A program made the position numbers and the translations under genes. A DNA stretch of 46,363 bases from JAUIAI01 sp049680625 (lineage in GTDB: Bacteria > Pseudomonadota > Gammaproteobacteria > Burkholderiales > Burkholderiaceae_E), in contig JBAUID010000233.1 in the NCBI GenBank assembly GCA_049680625.1, positions 1-46,363 on the forward strand, in the 5' to 3' direction. Under the pieces are notes generated by a model. That model saw nothing but the letters and a program-made list of their open reading frames with translations, was not told the DNA's origin and did not search any database. Shown piece by piece: positions 1 through 8,398 of the stretch. How positions within the stretch are numbered: the first letter of the stretch is position 1; each line of letters opens with the position of its first letter.

Positions 1-157
1 TACCACCATTTATGTTACCCAGGCGAATCTCTTCAATTTGTCTCTCGATCGTCTGTCTCGAATTCTGATAGTCAGAGGTCGATAAGACATTCGCGCAGTA
101 CATTTCTTCCAGATAAAGCAGCTTCCTTGTCAGTTGCACTTCAGTGGCGTTCATTCC
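1..157 (-). CDS. hypothetical protein, N-terminal part (cut by window edge)
   Basis: An open frame starts at ATG 157 and runs off the left edge, giving 52 codons. A strong purine-rich ribosome binding site (GGGGGGAGGA) lies directly upstream of the ATG. The visible residues are charged and helical (MNATEVQLTRKLLYLEEMYC near the start, then an ERQIEEIRLG stretch), compatible with a short coiled-coil protein. It follows the DUF5666 lipoprotein on the same strand with a 40-base gap, so it may be the third gene of the DUF6502-DUF5666 unit. The family is not recognised and no function is assigned. Confidence 0.55.
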
Positions 158-197
158 TCCCCCCTTCTTACGATACAAAACTAAGCATCACTTCAAA

Positions 198-1403
198 TCA
201 AAAGCAATCATCATCGAATTTCACTTCAGTAGCGCGTATAACTGTTCCAAGTGAGTCGGTAACCGGGTCTCCTTTTACCTCAACACAAACCCCATTGGCC
301 AAATCGGCAGCAGTGCCGCGATCGAATTCAGGCGACTGACTCGCATCAATTCTTGTGTTACGCACCGAGAAACTATTCAAACCGACAAAATTCTCGACCA
401 CGCCAGTAACTTCAAACGAATCGTCGGAGCCACCAGATGATGAATTGCCTGAGCCGTCTTCAAATTCGAGCTCAGTTGCCACCAGGCGACCGTCGGCAAT
501 ATTGCCTTTGGCCTCAACCCACCGGCCTGCCATCAAGTCCTGGGAAGAACCGTCTTCAAACACAGCATTGCTTGCATCGATCAACAATCCGTTTATCGAA
601 AAATCAGACAAAGATGTGAACCGATCAACAACACCCTCAATCTCTACCCGATCACCATCACTACTGCTACTCACCTGAATCAAGCGCACGCCGGAGACCG
701 GCCAAACACTACCGCTTGGTGCCGCCGCCGCGTAGGCACGCACAGAAACCCCATTGCCGAAACCCTGGGGCAAAGTTGCGCCACCGTAATCAACGAGAGT
801 TGCCCCCAGAACAAATTGTGTGTTGCTTGAGTCCCATGCGGAAACAACGCCGCGTAACTTAAAATTGTCAATACTCTTGCGTTCAATCCGGGTTGCCGAA
901 ATCGAATTATTGACAGGATCGAAAACGCCGTAAATCTCGACGAAGTCACCGACAACCGGGAAACTCAGGTTATCAAAAACCGTTGTCGCCACCAGGTTGA
1001 CGGTCAGTCCGTTGACCACGATGTTGTTTACCGAAACGGATTCGACAACGCCTTTGATCTCACTGAAAACAGTAACTGAGTTTGCAATACCGATATTTGT
1101 TGTGGTGTTGGCCGACCCGCGTAATTCAACCATCATCCCCAATCTAAGGTCGGACGGCAGCAAGCTTATGCCACTATCAGTACTAACGGTAGCGGACGAG
1201 TCATCATATCGAACGCCATTAATGATGACAGAGCCAAAACCAGAAATTGGGCCAACAGACAGCGTTGTCTCCTGGGTTCCAGTACCGCCACCGCCAGGGG
1301 TCATCAAGTCGCTCCCGCAAGATGTTATGAACACCATGCCACATGCTATGGCCGCAATTTTTCGTGCGGATGGTTTTCGCCAGAACGCTTGGGAATATTT
1401 CAT
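198..1403 (-). CDS. DUF5666 repeat lipoprotein
   Basis: This is a 401-residue exported protein. It begins with a basic segment, a hydrophobic core and a lipobox-like ITSC, so the mature protein probably starts at a lipidated Cys near residue 29. The rest is about five copies of a 60-75 residue beta-rich unit. Each opens with a G-[FV]-[GV]-like turn (ISGFGSVIINGVRYD, EIKGVVESVSVNNIVVNG, KLRGVVSAWDSS, EIEGVVDRFTSLSDFSING, EVTGVVENFVGLNSFSVRN) and ends with a 'GxxVEVKG/VEIYG' strand, the pattern of DUF5666. A Gly/Ser-rich linker precedes the last repeat. GGAG lies about 8 bases before the ATG. DUF5666 proteins are exported and of unknown function, often found next to DUF6502 genes as here. An envelope location is inferred; the ligand is unknown. 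Confidence 0.85.
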   Translation of the reverse strand: MKYSQAFWRKPSARKIAAIACGMVFITSCGSDLMTPGGGGTGTQETTLSVGPISGFGSVIINGVRYDDSSATVSTDSGISLLPSDLRLGMMVELRGSANTTTNIGIANSVTVFSEIKGVVESVSVNNIVVNGLTVNLVATTVFDNLSFPVVGDFVEIYGVFDPVNNSISATRIERKSIDNFKLRGVVSAWDSSNTQFVLGATLVDYGGATLPQGFGNGVSVRAYAAAAPSGSVWPVSGVRLIQVSSSSDGDRVEIEGVVDRFTSLSDFSINGLLIDASNAVFEDGSSQDLMAGRWVEAKGNIADGRLVATELEFEDGSGNSSSGGSDDSFEVTGVVENFVGLNSFSVRNTRIDASQSPEFDRGTAADLANGVCVEVKGDPVTDSLGTVIRATEVKFDDDCF

Positions 1404-1460
1404 CGAGAACTCCAGGAATAATCTGATTTGATCGTTTTGTATCGCGCCAGGCTCGGAAAC

Positions 1461-2357
1461 TTATTCATCATTCTTCCTTGGCAACGAGGTATGGACGTAC
1501 ATGCCGATACGAACCTGAAACCCTTCTTCGGATGAGTCAACGGAGGCGGTTTTTTCAGTTTTCCGGTGTTCTGCGTCACTCAGTGCCGGCACTAATCTGG
1601 CGAGGGCTTTCGTCCAGATTGCACGGCTTAGCCCGTCAATTTTTCTGACCGCCTCTGGCGTTAAGTCGTTTTCGTATACCGACTGCTCGAGGAATTTTGG
1701 ACCCTCCTCCACCACGTTAGCCACGGCGGTCTCAACATGGGCGGCCAGATTGTCGCCAAGCAGTCCAAGCATTTCTGTTTGCTCAAGTAACGGAACAAAG
1801 CCACCGGGCTTTAGCGCTACGGTCTCGTCTTCCTCATTTACCACCACGAGCCCCAAGCGCCTCAGATCTTCCAACAGGCTGCGTGGATGGGCATCGGTAT
1901 TGACCTCACGTGCCAGTGCCTCAAAACTCATTTGTCCATCTTTGGCGCGTAGCGGCAGAGAGTTGTTCGATTTCGCGAGCACAGGGTCAGTGGACCAGCG
2001 CATATAGACCTCTGACCCGATCGAGCGTGACGGCTTGCGACTAACAGGCGTCACAGCATCGTCACTCAATTCGTCGGCCAGACGCTTGACGTCCCGCCGG
2101 TGCAAACCCGTTCCCAGGCTAATTCGGCTGATATTCGTTTTGATGCCGGCACGCTCTAATTCGTTACGCCCAGCCTCGAAAAAGGCCTGTTTCAGCAGTT
2201 GCTCGGCTTCGCCATAAACAACGCCGTGAGATACAAATAGTCGCGCCAGCGGGCGCATAATCGCCAATGCTGCCTGGCCTATCCGAGCCGATATCGGGGC
2301 CCGCGCGTCGGGGGCGTCTGATTTAATGCCGTTGGGAGATTGTGATTGCCGGGCCAT
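1461..2357 (-). CDS. DUF6502 family protein
   Basis: The preferred start is ATG 2357 (MARQSQSPNG), giving 298 residues. An upstream in-frame start at 2393 would translate through the promoter elements and the 15-bp palindrome, so it is unlikely. The region near residues 30-100 (AALAIMRPLARLFVSHGVVY through SLGTGLHRRDVKRLADEL) looks like a helix-turn-helix-type alpha-helical domain, and a second winged-helix-like part follows (MSFEALAREVNTDAHPRSLL). This matches the cytoplasmic DUF6502 family, which commonly precedes DUF5666 lipoprotein genes. DNA binding is inferred from the helical pattern and from the operator-like palindrome in its own promoter; it is not established for the family. It is divergent from the TAXI TRAP genes. 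Confidence 0.8.
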   Translation of the reverse strand: MARQSQSPNGIKSDAPDARAPISARIGQAALAIMRPLARLFVSHGVVYGEAEQLLKQAFFEAGRNELERAGIKTNISRISLGTGLHRRDVKRLADELSDDAVTPVSRKPSRSIGSEVYMRWSTDPVLAKSNNSLPLRAKDGQMSFEALAREVNTDAHPRSLLEDLRRLGLVVVNEEDETVALKPGGFVPLLEQTEMLGLLGDNLAAHVETAVANVVEEGPKFLEQSVYENDLTPEAVRKIDGLSRAIWTKALARLVPALSDAEHRKTEKTASVDSSEEGFQVRIGMYVHTSLPRKNDE

Positions 2358-2366
2358 ATGACAAAT

Positions 2367-2393
2367 TCTATATGTGCAATTTGCACAGGTCAA
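2367..2393 (-). promoter_or_regulatory. promoter with 15-bp palindromic operator candidate
   Basis: Read on the minus strand, a TTGACC (-35-like, 2388-2393) and a TATAGA (-10-like, 2367-2372) flank a perfect odd-centred palindrome TGTGCAA-N-TTGCACA at 2373-2387. The spacer is 15 bases, somewhat short. The palindrome fills it exactly, so a bound dimer would block polymerase. The -10 lies only about 9 bases before the DUF6502 ATG, implying a very short or absent leader. The site also lies in the divergent region shared with the TAXI binding-protein gene. Confidence 0.5.
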
Positions 2394-2517
2394 TAGTCAG
2401 AACCAACGGTTTGTGCAGATCCTCACTTGCGAATATCCTCCACCTCAAACAGGCGCATTTAACCTTTGCGCCACCAAATTTGTCGCCACAACCGTTTTTA
2501 TAACAAAGGAGCTAAAC

Positions 2518-3531
2518 ATGAGCTTTAGAAGATCGGTGTTAGCCGCACTAACAGTAAGCACTTTATTGGTCGCTGGCGCTGCCCAGGCCCAAAACCCAAC
2601 CTTTTTCAGAATTGGCACCGGTGGGGCCGGCGGCACGTATTTCCCCATTGGCGGCACAATTGCCAACGCAATTTCTGCCCCTCCTGGTGCGCGTGCGTGT
2701 GACAAAGGTGGCCAATGTGGCGTGCCTGGTCTGATTGCAATCGCCCAATCGACCACCGCGTCCGTGTTCAACAACGCCGCGGTTGAGAACGGCCAACTGG
2801 AGGCTGGCCTGGCTGCTGCTGACGTCACCCGTTCCATGTACCTGGGCGAGGGTAAGTTCAAAGGCAAACCGCATCCAAAGCTGCGCCTACTGGCTAACTT
2901 GTTTCCTGAAGATCTGCACCTGGTATTGCCAAAAGGTCAAACCATCACCAGCCTGGCTGATTTGAAAGGGAAACGGGTAGGTATTGCCCAGGCTGGGTCG
3001 GGAACCCAGGTTGCCGTTCTGCAAATGCTGGAAGCCTGGGGCGTTACCCGGGACAACATCACGGCTGCGGAACTGAACAACAGCCAAAGTGCCGAGCGCC
3101 TGGCTGACGGTCAGATTGACGCTTATTTCTATGCGGCAGGCTGGCCGGTATCAGCCATGGTTCAGCTCGCCTCAACCAAAGGCATGGCCTTGCATTCGTT
3201 CACTGAAGCCGATCTGAAAAAAATCAACGGCATTATCCCGGCCTACATTCCGTCGAAAATTCCGGCTGGTGCGTATCAGGGAATTGACAAAGACACCCTG
3301 ACCCCTGCCGTCAGTGCAATGCTGGTTGTCTCTTCAGATCTTGCCGAAGAGCTGGTCTATGGCATTACGAAGGCATTGTGGAACGACAACTCACGCAAGT
3401 TGCTCGACAACAGCCATGCCAAAGGCAAACAAATCACCAAAGAATCAGCACTGAATGGTGTTGCCGAACTGGGTGTACCGCTGCATCCTGGTGCTGAAAG
3501 ATTCTACAAAGAAGCAGGCTTATTGAAGTAA
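2518..3531 (+). CDS. TAXI-family TRAP transporter substrate-binding protein
   Basis: This is a periplasmic binding protein of 338 residues. The start at 2518 is chosen because AAAGGAG lies 8 bases upstream and the product then begins with a clean Sec signal (MSFRRSVLAALTVSTLLVAG, cleavage near AQA-QN). The mature N-terminus reads FFRIGTGGAGGTYFPIGG, the TAXI-family signature for binding small carboxylates. The middle section (DLHLVLPKGQTITSLADLKG, KRVGIAQAGSGTQ) is the second typical TAXI block. It is followed by a terminator and then by the fused membrane component of the same transporter. TAXI systems import small organic acids such as glutamate or 2-oxoglutarate. The substrate here is not evident; the downstream thiolase-like genes suggest a catabolic acid. 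Confidence 0.93.
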   Translation: MSFRRSVLAALTVSTLLVAGAAQAQNPTFFRIGTGGAGGTYFPIGGTIANAISAPPGARACDKGGQCGVPGLIAIAQSTTASVFNNAAVENGQLEAGLAAADVTRSMYLGEGKFKGKPHPKLRLLANLFPEDLHLVLPKGQTITSLADLKGKRVGIAQAGSGTQVAVLQMLEAWGVTRDNITAAELNNSQSAERLADGQIDAYFYAAGWPVSAMVQLASTKGMALHSFTEADLKKINGIIPAYIPSKIPAGAYQGIDKDTLTPAVSAMLVVSSDLAEELVYGITKALWNDNSRKLLDNSHAKGKQITKESALNGVAELGVPLHPGAERFYKEAGLLK

Positions 3532-3547
3532 AGCTATCTAGCGAACC

Positions 3548-3585
3548 AATGGTGGTGATGGTCAAACATCGCCACCATTTTTTTT
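3548..3585 (+). terminator. rho-independent terminator between binding protein and permease
   Basis: A 13-base stem (AATGGTGGTGATG pairing with CATCGCCACCATT, one G-U wobble) with a 6-base loop is followed by eight T residues. It lies 17 bases after the binding-protein stop and before the permease gene. Partial read-through would give more binding protein than permease, a common arrangement in binding-protein-dependent transporters. Confidence 0.9.
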
Positions 3586-3624
3586 GCCCGGCGTGACCAG
3601 GGTCTCAGGATCAGGAGCAAAAAC

Positions 3625-5856
3625 GTGACTATCGCAAACCAGGACGACGCAACCCTGTCGGCAGAAGAACTAGCGGCGATTGAAAAGAAATACGACGAAT
3701 CGTCAGCAACCCGACAGGTATCGCCTGCGGCTGGTTCCGTATTGCGCGCGGTATCCCTGCTATTTGCCTTTTATCACTTCATGACTGCCGGCTTTGGCCT
3801 GCCCGCGGATCACTGGCATATGGGGCTGCATCTGGCGGGCTTGTTCATCCTGATCTATGCGTTATTCCCACTATTCAAAACAAAAAGTGCCTTGGTACTG
3901 ACGGCCAGTAATTGGCGGGTTGGCAATATTCCAGTCTACGACCTTGTCTTCATGGTGCTCGGCGTTACCGCGGCGATGTACGTTGGCACTGCATGGCACG
4001 GCATACCAATGCTAGGCATTGAAGAACAAACGTTTCGGATGGGTAACCCCAATACTTACGATGTTGTGTTTAGTGTAATTACCATCGTATTGGTTCTGGA
4101 CCTGGCACGACGCACCCTGGGCTGGATACTGCCTCTGATCATTTGCATCTTTATATCGTACGCATTACTTGGCCCGCACTTTCCGGGCCTGCTCCAGCAC
4201 CCCGGCGTAAAGTTCAATACCTTCGTATCGTCGATGTACTTTCCCCAGGAAGGCATTTTCGGCGTCACCCTGTGGGTCGTGTCGACCATTGTCTTTCACT
4301 TCGTTCTGTTCGGCGTCATCGCACAGCGAACCGGCCTGGGGCAATTGTTCATCGATAACGCAACCATTCTGGCCGGGCGTTATACAGGTGGCCCGGCCAA
4401 GGTCTCGGTTGTATCGTCGGCATTCTTTGGAACGATCTCGGGTTCTTCGGTGGCCAATACGGTATCAACCGGGTCGCTGACAATTCCGAATATGATTCGA
4501 CTGGGATACCCAAGACACTTTGCCGGCGGGGTAGAAGCCGCCGCATCAGCTGGCGGACAAATCACGCCGCCAATCATGGGGGCCGCGGCATTTATCATGG
4601 CCGAGTTCCTGGAAGTGCCATACACAACAATCGTAATCGCGGCTATTTTTCCGGCCCTGTTGCACTACGTCGGCGTGTTTGCTGTTGTCCATTTAATGGC
4701 GCGTAAACTCGACCTGAAAGGCCTCAGCAAAGAAATGATGCCCAAGTTCACCCAAGTCTGGCGCGACGGGTGGGCAAACATCATTCCGTTGATTAGTTTG
4801 CTGCTAATTTTGTTCTCGGGTTATACACCGTATATGTCAGCCTTTTGCGCGATTTCAATGTCGCTGATTGTCGGCATGGCACGCTGGCGGTTGCCGACCA
4901 CATGGATCTATCCGGCCTTCTTTATCAGCTTTGTCGTGTGGAAATATGCCACCGATGGCTTTAGCCTGTCGATTACATTGACCCTGATTATTGGTTCTCT
5001 CATCGGCATGTTCAATCCGCAAAACCGGATGAAACTACCCGAAATGGCCGGCGCGATGGAACTTGGGGTTAAGTACGCGCTAGCCGTCGGTGCCGCATCA
5101 GCCGCTGTGGGCATTGTCGTCGGTGTTATCAACACCACCGGTATTGGGTTTCGAATTGGCTTCATGGTGACCCAGGGAGCTGGCACGCTAGCGATGTCAC
5201 TATTTGATTTTGTCGCCTTCGACGGTTTTAACCTGTTTAATGTTCAGGATTTGCAACTGTTTATTTCCCTGGTTTTTATTGCTATCGCCTGCATTCTCAT
5301 GGGTGCCGGCATTCCTACGACAGCCTTGTACATTATGTTGGTTTCGGTTGCCCAGCCGGCACTAGCGCAACTGGGCGTCCCCCCGATTGCCAGCCACCTA
5401 TTTGTTCTTTATTACGGCGTGGTATCAGAAATAACCCCACCGGTTTGTACATCCGCCTATGCCGCAGCGGCTATTGCCAATGCGAATCCGTTTCGAACCG
5501 GCATCTCGGCATTTACCCTGGGTCTGGGGAAAATTGTTGCGCCGATGGCATTTGTCTATGCCCCCGTTCTGCTGATAGTTTCATCCAGCGGCTTCGACTT
5601 ATTGACCTTCAGCTACACAGCAACCAGTTGTATTGTCGGCGTCGTATTTTTGTCCGCCGCAGTTGTCGGATTTTTCCTGGCGCCGATGAACGCCTGGGAG
5701 CGTGTGCTGTTGGCGGTGTCTGGCATCGTAATGATTGCGCCGAGTTTTTCAACAGACTTATTTGCACTTGCCGTTGCCCTGCCCGCACTGATTGTTCAGT
5801 TCATCAAACGTCAACGGGTGCCTGGCGATAGCCCGGCAGCAAGCCTGCCAACGTAA
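3625..5856 (+). CDS. TRAP transporter permease, fused DctQ-DctM type
   Basis: This 743-residue inner-membrane protein is the partner of the TAXI binding protein. An N-terminal block of about four membrane segments (roughly residues 45-180) corresponds to the small DctQ subunit. A long DctM-like body of about a dozen segments follows. The body carries the family blocks FFGTISGSSVANTVSTGS, AAASAGGQITPPIMGAAAF and, repeated in the second half, LMGAGIPTTALYIML and VVSEITPPVCTSAYAAAAIA. The start is GTG with AGGAG about 9 bases upstream. Energy comes from an ion gradient, as known for the family. The fused form is usual for TAXI systems and its length is normal. Confidence 0.94.
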   Translation: MTIANQDDATLSAEELAAIEKKYDESSATRQVSPAAGSVLRAVSLLFAFYHFMTAGFGLPADHWHMGLHLAGLFILIYALFPLFKTKSALVLTASNWRVGNIPVYDLVFMVLGVTAAMYVGTAWHGIPMLGIEEQTFRMGNPNTYDVVFSVITIVLVLDLARRTLGWILPLIICIFISYALLGPHFPGLLQHPGVKFNTFVSSMYFPQEGIFGVTLWVVSTIVFHFVLFGVIAQRTGLGQLFIDNATILAGRYTGGPAKVSVVSSAFFGTISGSSVANTVSTGSLTIPNMIRLGYPRHFAGGVEAAASAGGQITPPIMGAAAFIMAEFLEVPYTTIVIAAIFPALLHYVGVFAVVHLMARKLDLKGLSKEMMPKFTQVWRDGWANIIPLISLLLILFSGYTPYMSAFCAISMSLIVGMARWRLPTTWIYPAFFISFVVWKYATDGFSLSITLTLIIGSLIGMFNPQNRMKLPEMAGAMELGVKYALAVGAASAAVGIVVGVINTTGIGFRIGFMVTQGAGTLAMSLFDFVAFDGFNLFNVQDLQLFISLVFIAIACILMGAGIPTTALYIMLVSVAQPALAQLGVPPIASHLFVLYYGVVSEITPPVCTSAYAAAAIANANPFRTGISAFTLGLGKIVAPMAFVYAPVLLIVSSSGFDLLTFSYTATSCIVGVVFLSAAVVGFFLAPMNAWERVLLAVSGIVMIAPSFSTDLFALAVALPALIVQFIKRQRVPGDSPAASLPT

Positions 5857-6003
5857 ATCACCCGACAAAAGCACCGAGGAATACGTCGTATCAGTAGCAG
5901 GCAATACTATTTCTGAACGAGAAATTCCACCGGCGGCAACCGTCGTTACAATGCACGTTCCTGCTCACCCAATGCGTTGAGCCTTTTTCACCCAGGAGAT
6001 TGC

Positions 6004-7173
6004 ATGACCAGCCAAAGCAGCGCCTATGTTGTTGGCGCCTACGAGCATCCAACACGATTAGCCCCGGACAAATCGGTACCGCAACTGCACGCAGAATGCG
6101 CCCTGGGCGCCCTGGCCGATGCGGGATTATCACTGTCTGACGTTGACGGCTACTTTTGCGCCGGTGATGCGCCGGGAACAGCCCCACTATGGATGGCCGA
6201 TTACCTGAATTTGAAGCTTTCATGGTTTGACGGCACAGAAGCGGGCGGGTGTTCGTACCTTGCCCATATGCAGCGCGCCGCCGCGGCAATTGCCAGCGGC
6301 CAATGCAAAGTGGCATTGATTACCCTGGCAGGCAAGCCGCGCAGCAGCGGCCAGGCCACCGGAACAGCACCACGCGCACTCGGCCCCGAAAAACCGGAAG
6401 TCCCCTGGGAAACCTCGTTCAAATGGACCATCGCCGGCATTTACGGCATGATGGCCCAGCGTCACATGCATCAGTTTGGCACCACCCGCGAGCAAATTGC
6501 CTGGGTGAAAGTAGCGGCATCCGAACACGCACAGCATAATCCGCATGCATTGCTCCAGAAAACCGTGACCGTTGACGACGTCGTCAACTCACCGATGATT
6601 TCTGATCCGATTCAGCGACTCGACTGCTGTGTTATTACCGACGGCGGCGGCGCTCTGGTCATGACATCGCCGGAAATAGCACGCAGCCTGAAGCGGCCTT
6701 TGGTCGCGGTCAAAGGCTGCGGTCAAACAGTGCATACCAATAATGGTGGCTATATCGACCTGACCCGTACCGGCGCCGAAGTATCCGGCGCCGCAGCGTT
6801 CAACCAGGCTGGGGTAACCCCTGCCGATATCGACTATGCATCTATCTACGATAACTTTACGATCATGGTGTTAATGCAGCTTGAAGGGCTCGGATTTTGT
6901 GAGCTCGGCCAGGGTGGCCGCTTCGTTGCTGATGGCAATCTGATTTCCGGGGTTGGCAAACTGCCATGGAATACTGACGGCGGCGGTCTTTGCAATAACC
7001 ATCCGATGAACCGAGGTGGCATCACCAAGGCTATCGAAGCAGTGCGCCAGTTGCGTGGCGAAGCCCATCCGGCTGTGCAGGTCAAGAACTGCCGTCTGGC
7101 ACTTGCCAGCGGCCCGGGCATGGTGGTCGGTGGCGGCCATAACCATGCCACCGTCATCCTTGAGCGGGAGTAA
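6004..7173 (+). CDS. thiolase-fold acyl-CoA enzyme (SCP2-thiolase/Ltp2-like)
   Basis: The product is 389 residues. The start at 6004 is chosen for AGGAG seven bases upstream; an in-frame ATG at 5977 lacks one. The overall pattern is that of non-canonical SCP2-type thiolases: an N-terminal DAGLSLSDVDGYF segment, a GTEAGGCSYLAHMQ segment where the nucleophile loop should be, and CNNHPMNRGGI near residue 330. By spacing to the following IASG helix, the nucleophile position falls on Gly82; the nearby Cys83 is one residue out of register. The C-terminal CxG motif reads ASGPG. Loss of both cysteines is typical of Ltp2-like aldolases, which act with a DUF35 protein, and a DUF35 gene follows 6 bases later. 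It is therefore more likely an aldolase or other C-C lyase than a thiolase. The substrate is unknown. Confidence 0.85.
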   Translation: MTSQSSAYVVGAYEHPTRLAPDKSVPQLHAECALGALADAGLSLSDVDGYFCAGDAPGTAPLWMADYLNLKLSWFDGTEAGGCSYLAHMQRAAAAIASGQCKVALITLAGKPRSSGQATGTAPRALGPEKPEVPWETSFKWTIAGIYGMMAQRHMHQFGTTREQIAWVKVAASEHAQHNPHALLQKTVTVDDVVNSPMISDPIQRLDCCVITDGGGALVMTSPEIARSLKRPLVAVKGCGQTVHTNNGGYIDLTRTGAEVSGAAAFNQAGVTPADIDYASIYDNFTIMVLMQLEGLGFCELGQGGRFVADGNLISGVGKLPWNTDGGGLCNNHPMNRGGITKAIEAVRQLRGEAHPAVQVKNCRLALASGPGMVVGGGHNHATVILERE

Positions 7174-7179
7174 AACACA

Positions 7180-7581
7180 ATGACTGACAACGTAAAACCC
7201 TGGGAAGCTGACCCGTTTTCATCAGCCTACCCTGAGACAACCGAATTCTGGGCAGCAGCGGCCGAAGGCCGGCTACTGCTCAAGACCTGCAGCGATTGTG
7301 GCAAAGCCCATTGGTACCCCCGCGCCGTCTGCCCTATGTGTGGCAGCACCAAACTCAGTTGGGTTCAGGCCAGTGGCAAAGGCAAGGTCTATGCATTCAG
7401 CCCGGCTCGCCGGGCCAGGCCAACCTACACCCTGGCTTATATCACCCTCGATGAAGGCCCGACCCTGATGACAAACATCATTGATGCTGAACCAGAGAGT
7501 CTGCAAATTGGTCAAGCCGTTCAGGTACGGTTTCTGCCCGCAGACGAGGGGCGGATGATGCCGTTTTTCAGTCCCGTCTGA
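7180..7581 (+). CDS. Zn-ribbon domain-containing OB-fold protein (DUF35)
   Basis: This is a 133-residue cytoplasmic protein. An N-terminal helix (ETTEFWAAAAEGRLLLKTC) leads into a rubredoxin-like zinc ribbon with C37-x2-C40 and C51-x2-C54, then an OB-fold (GKGKVYAFSPARRARPTYT, YITLDEGPTLMTNI). This is the DUF35/OB-fold layout and normal size. Family members pair with thiolase-fold enzymes, forming the Ltp2-DUF35 aldolase or acting in HMG-CoA/acetoacetyl transfer in archaea. The position directly after the thiolase-like gene and one base before the SDR gene supports a three-gene operon and a physical complex with the thiolase-like protein. Confidence 0.93.
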   Translation: MTDNVKPWEADPFSSAYPETTEFWAAAAEGRLLLKTCSDCGKAHWYPRAVCPMCGSTKLSWVQASGKGKVYAFSPARRARPTYTLAYITLDEGPTLMTNIIDAEPESLQIGQAVQVRFLPADEGRMMPFFSPV

Positions 7582-7582
7582 G

Positions 7583-8383
7583 ATGTCAGCAAGACACTAT
7601 GCCATTACCGGTTGCTCCACCGGAATCGGTGCCCGGGTTGCCAGCATCTTGCGCAGCCAGGGCCACCAGGTTACCGGATTCGATCTGAAGAATCCGGGGG
7701 ACGGCGTTGATGTCTTTATTCCGATTGACCTGGGCGATCCGGCAACGATTGTCACTGCCACCACTGCCGCTGCCGACCACGGGCCATTCGATGGTTTGTT
7801 CAACAACGCCGGGGTGCCACCGCGTGACGGTTGGACTAAAAAAATTCTACAAGTCAATTTTCTGAGTCAACGACTGTTTACCGCAGCCATACTGCCTCAG
7901 CTGCGTAACGGCGCCAGCATTCTCAACATGGCGTCGCGGGCAGGTCAGAACTGGCGCGAGCAAATCGATCAGATTAAGGGCCTTGCTGATATCAAGAACA
8001 CTGCCGACCTTGACCAATTCATTACCAACGAAGCGATTGACCCGACCCGGGCCTATAACTTGTCCAAAGAAGCAATGATCGTATGGACACTCGCAGAGAC
8101 CGAATCGCTGAAGTCGCGCGGTCTACGAATCAATGCGCTTAGCCCAGCCGCCGTCTCAACATCAATCCTTGATGACTTCGCCCGCGCTTTTGGCGATCAG
8201 ATGACTAAAAATGTGGCCCGGGCTGGCCGCGCCGGTGAGGCGGAAGAAATTGCGGATGTCGCGGCATTTTTGTTATCACCCGCCAGTCGCTGGATTTATG
8301 GCACGGACATCTGCGTGGACGGCGGCATGTCTGCGTTTGCCATGAGCGATGCGCTTGAGCTCAAATCGATGCGCAACTTGTAG
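7583..8383 (+). CDS. SDR oxidoreductase (coniferyl-alcohol / 3-alpha-hydroxysteroid dehydrogenase type)
   Basis: This is a 266-residue NAD(P)-dependent short-chain dehydrogenase. It shows the nucleotide motif TGCSTGIG at residues 9-16, NNAG at 74-77, and a catalytic Ser118, Tyr158 and Lys162 (YNLSK). The insertion of about 35 residues between Ser and Tyr (GQNWREQIDQIKGL onward) and the GCSTGIG variant are features shared with 3-alpha-hydroxysteroid dehydrogenase/carbonyl reductase and enzymes annotated as coniferyl-alcohol dehydrogenase. Asp34 (FDLKN) at the end of the second beta strand suggests NAD rather than NADP. It starts one base after the DUF35 stop, so it is translationally coupled. 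A likely role is oxidation of a hydroxy or alcohol intermediate connected with the thiolase-like lyase. The true substrate is not known. Confidence 0.88.
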   Translation: MSARHYAITGCSTGIGARVASILRSQGHQVTGFDLKNPGDGVDVFIPIDLGDPATIVTATTAAADHGPFDGLFNNAGVPPRDGWTKKILQVNFLSQRLFTAAILPQLRNGASILNMASRAGQNWREQIDQIKGLADIKNTADLDQFITNEAIDPTRAYNLSKEAMIVWTLAETESLKSRGLRINALSPAAVSTSILDDFARAFGDQMTKNVARAGRAGEAEEIADVAAFLLSPASRWIYGTDICVDGGMSAFAMSDALELKSMRNL

Positions 8384-8398
8384 CGACCCCATCCGTAG

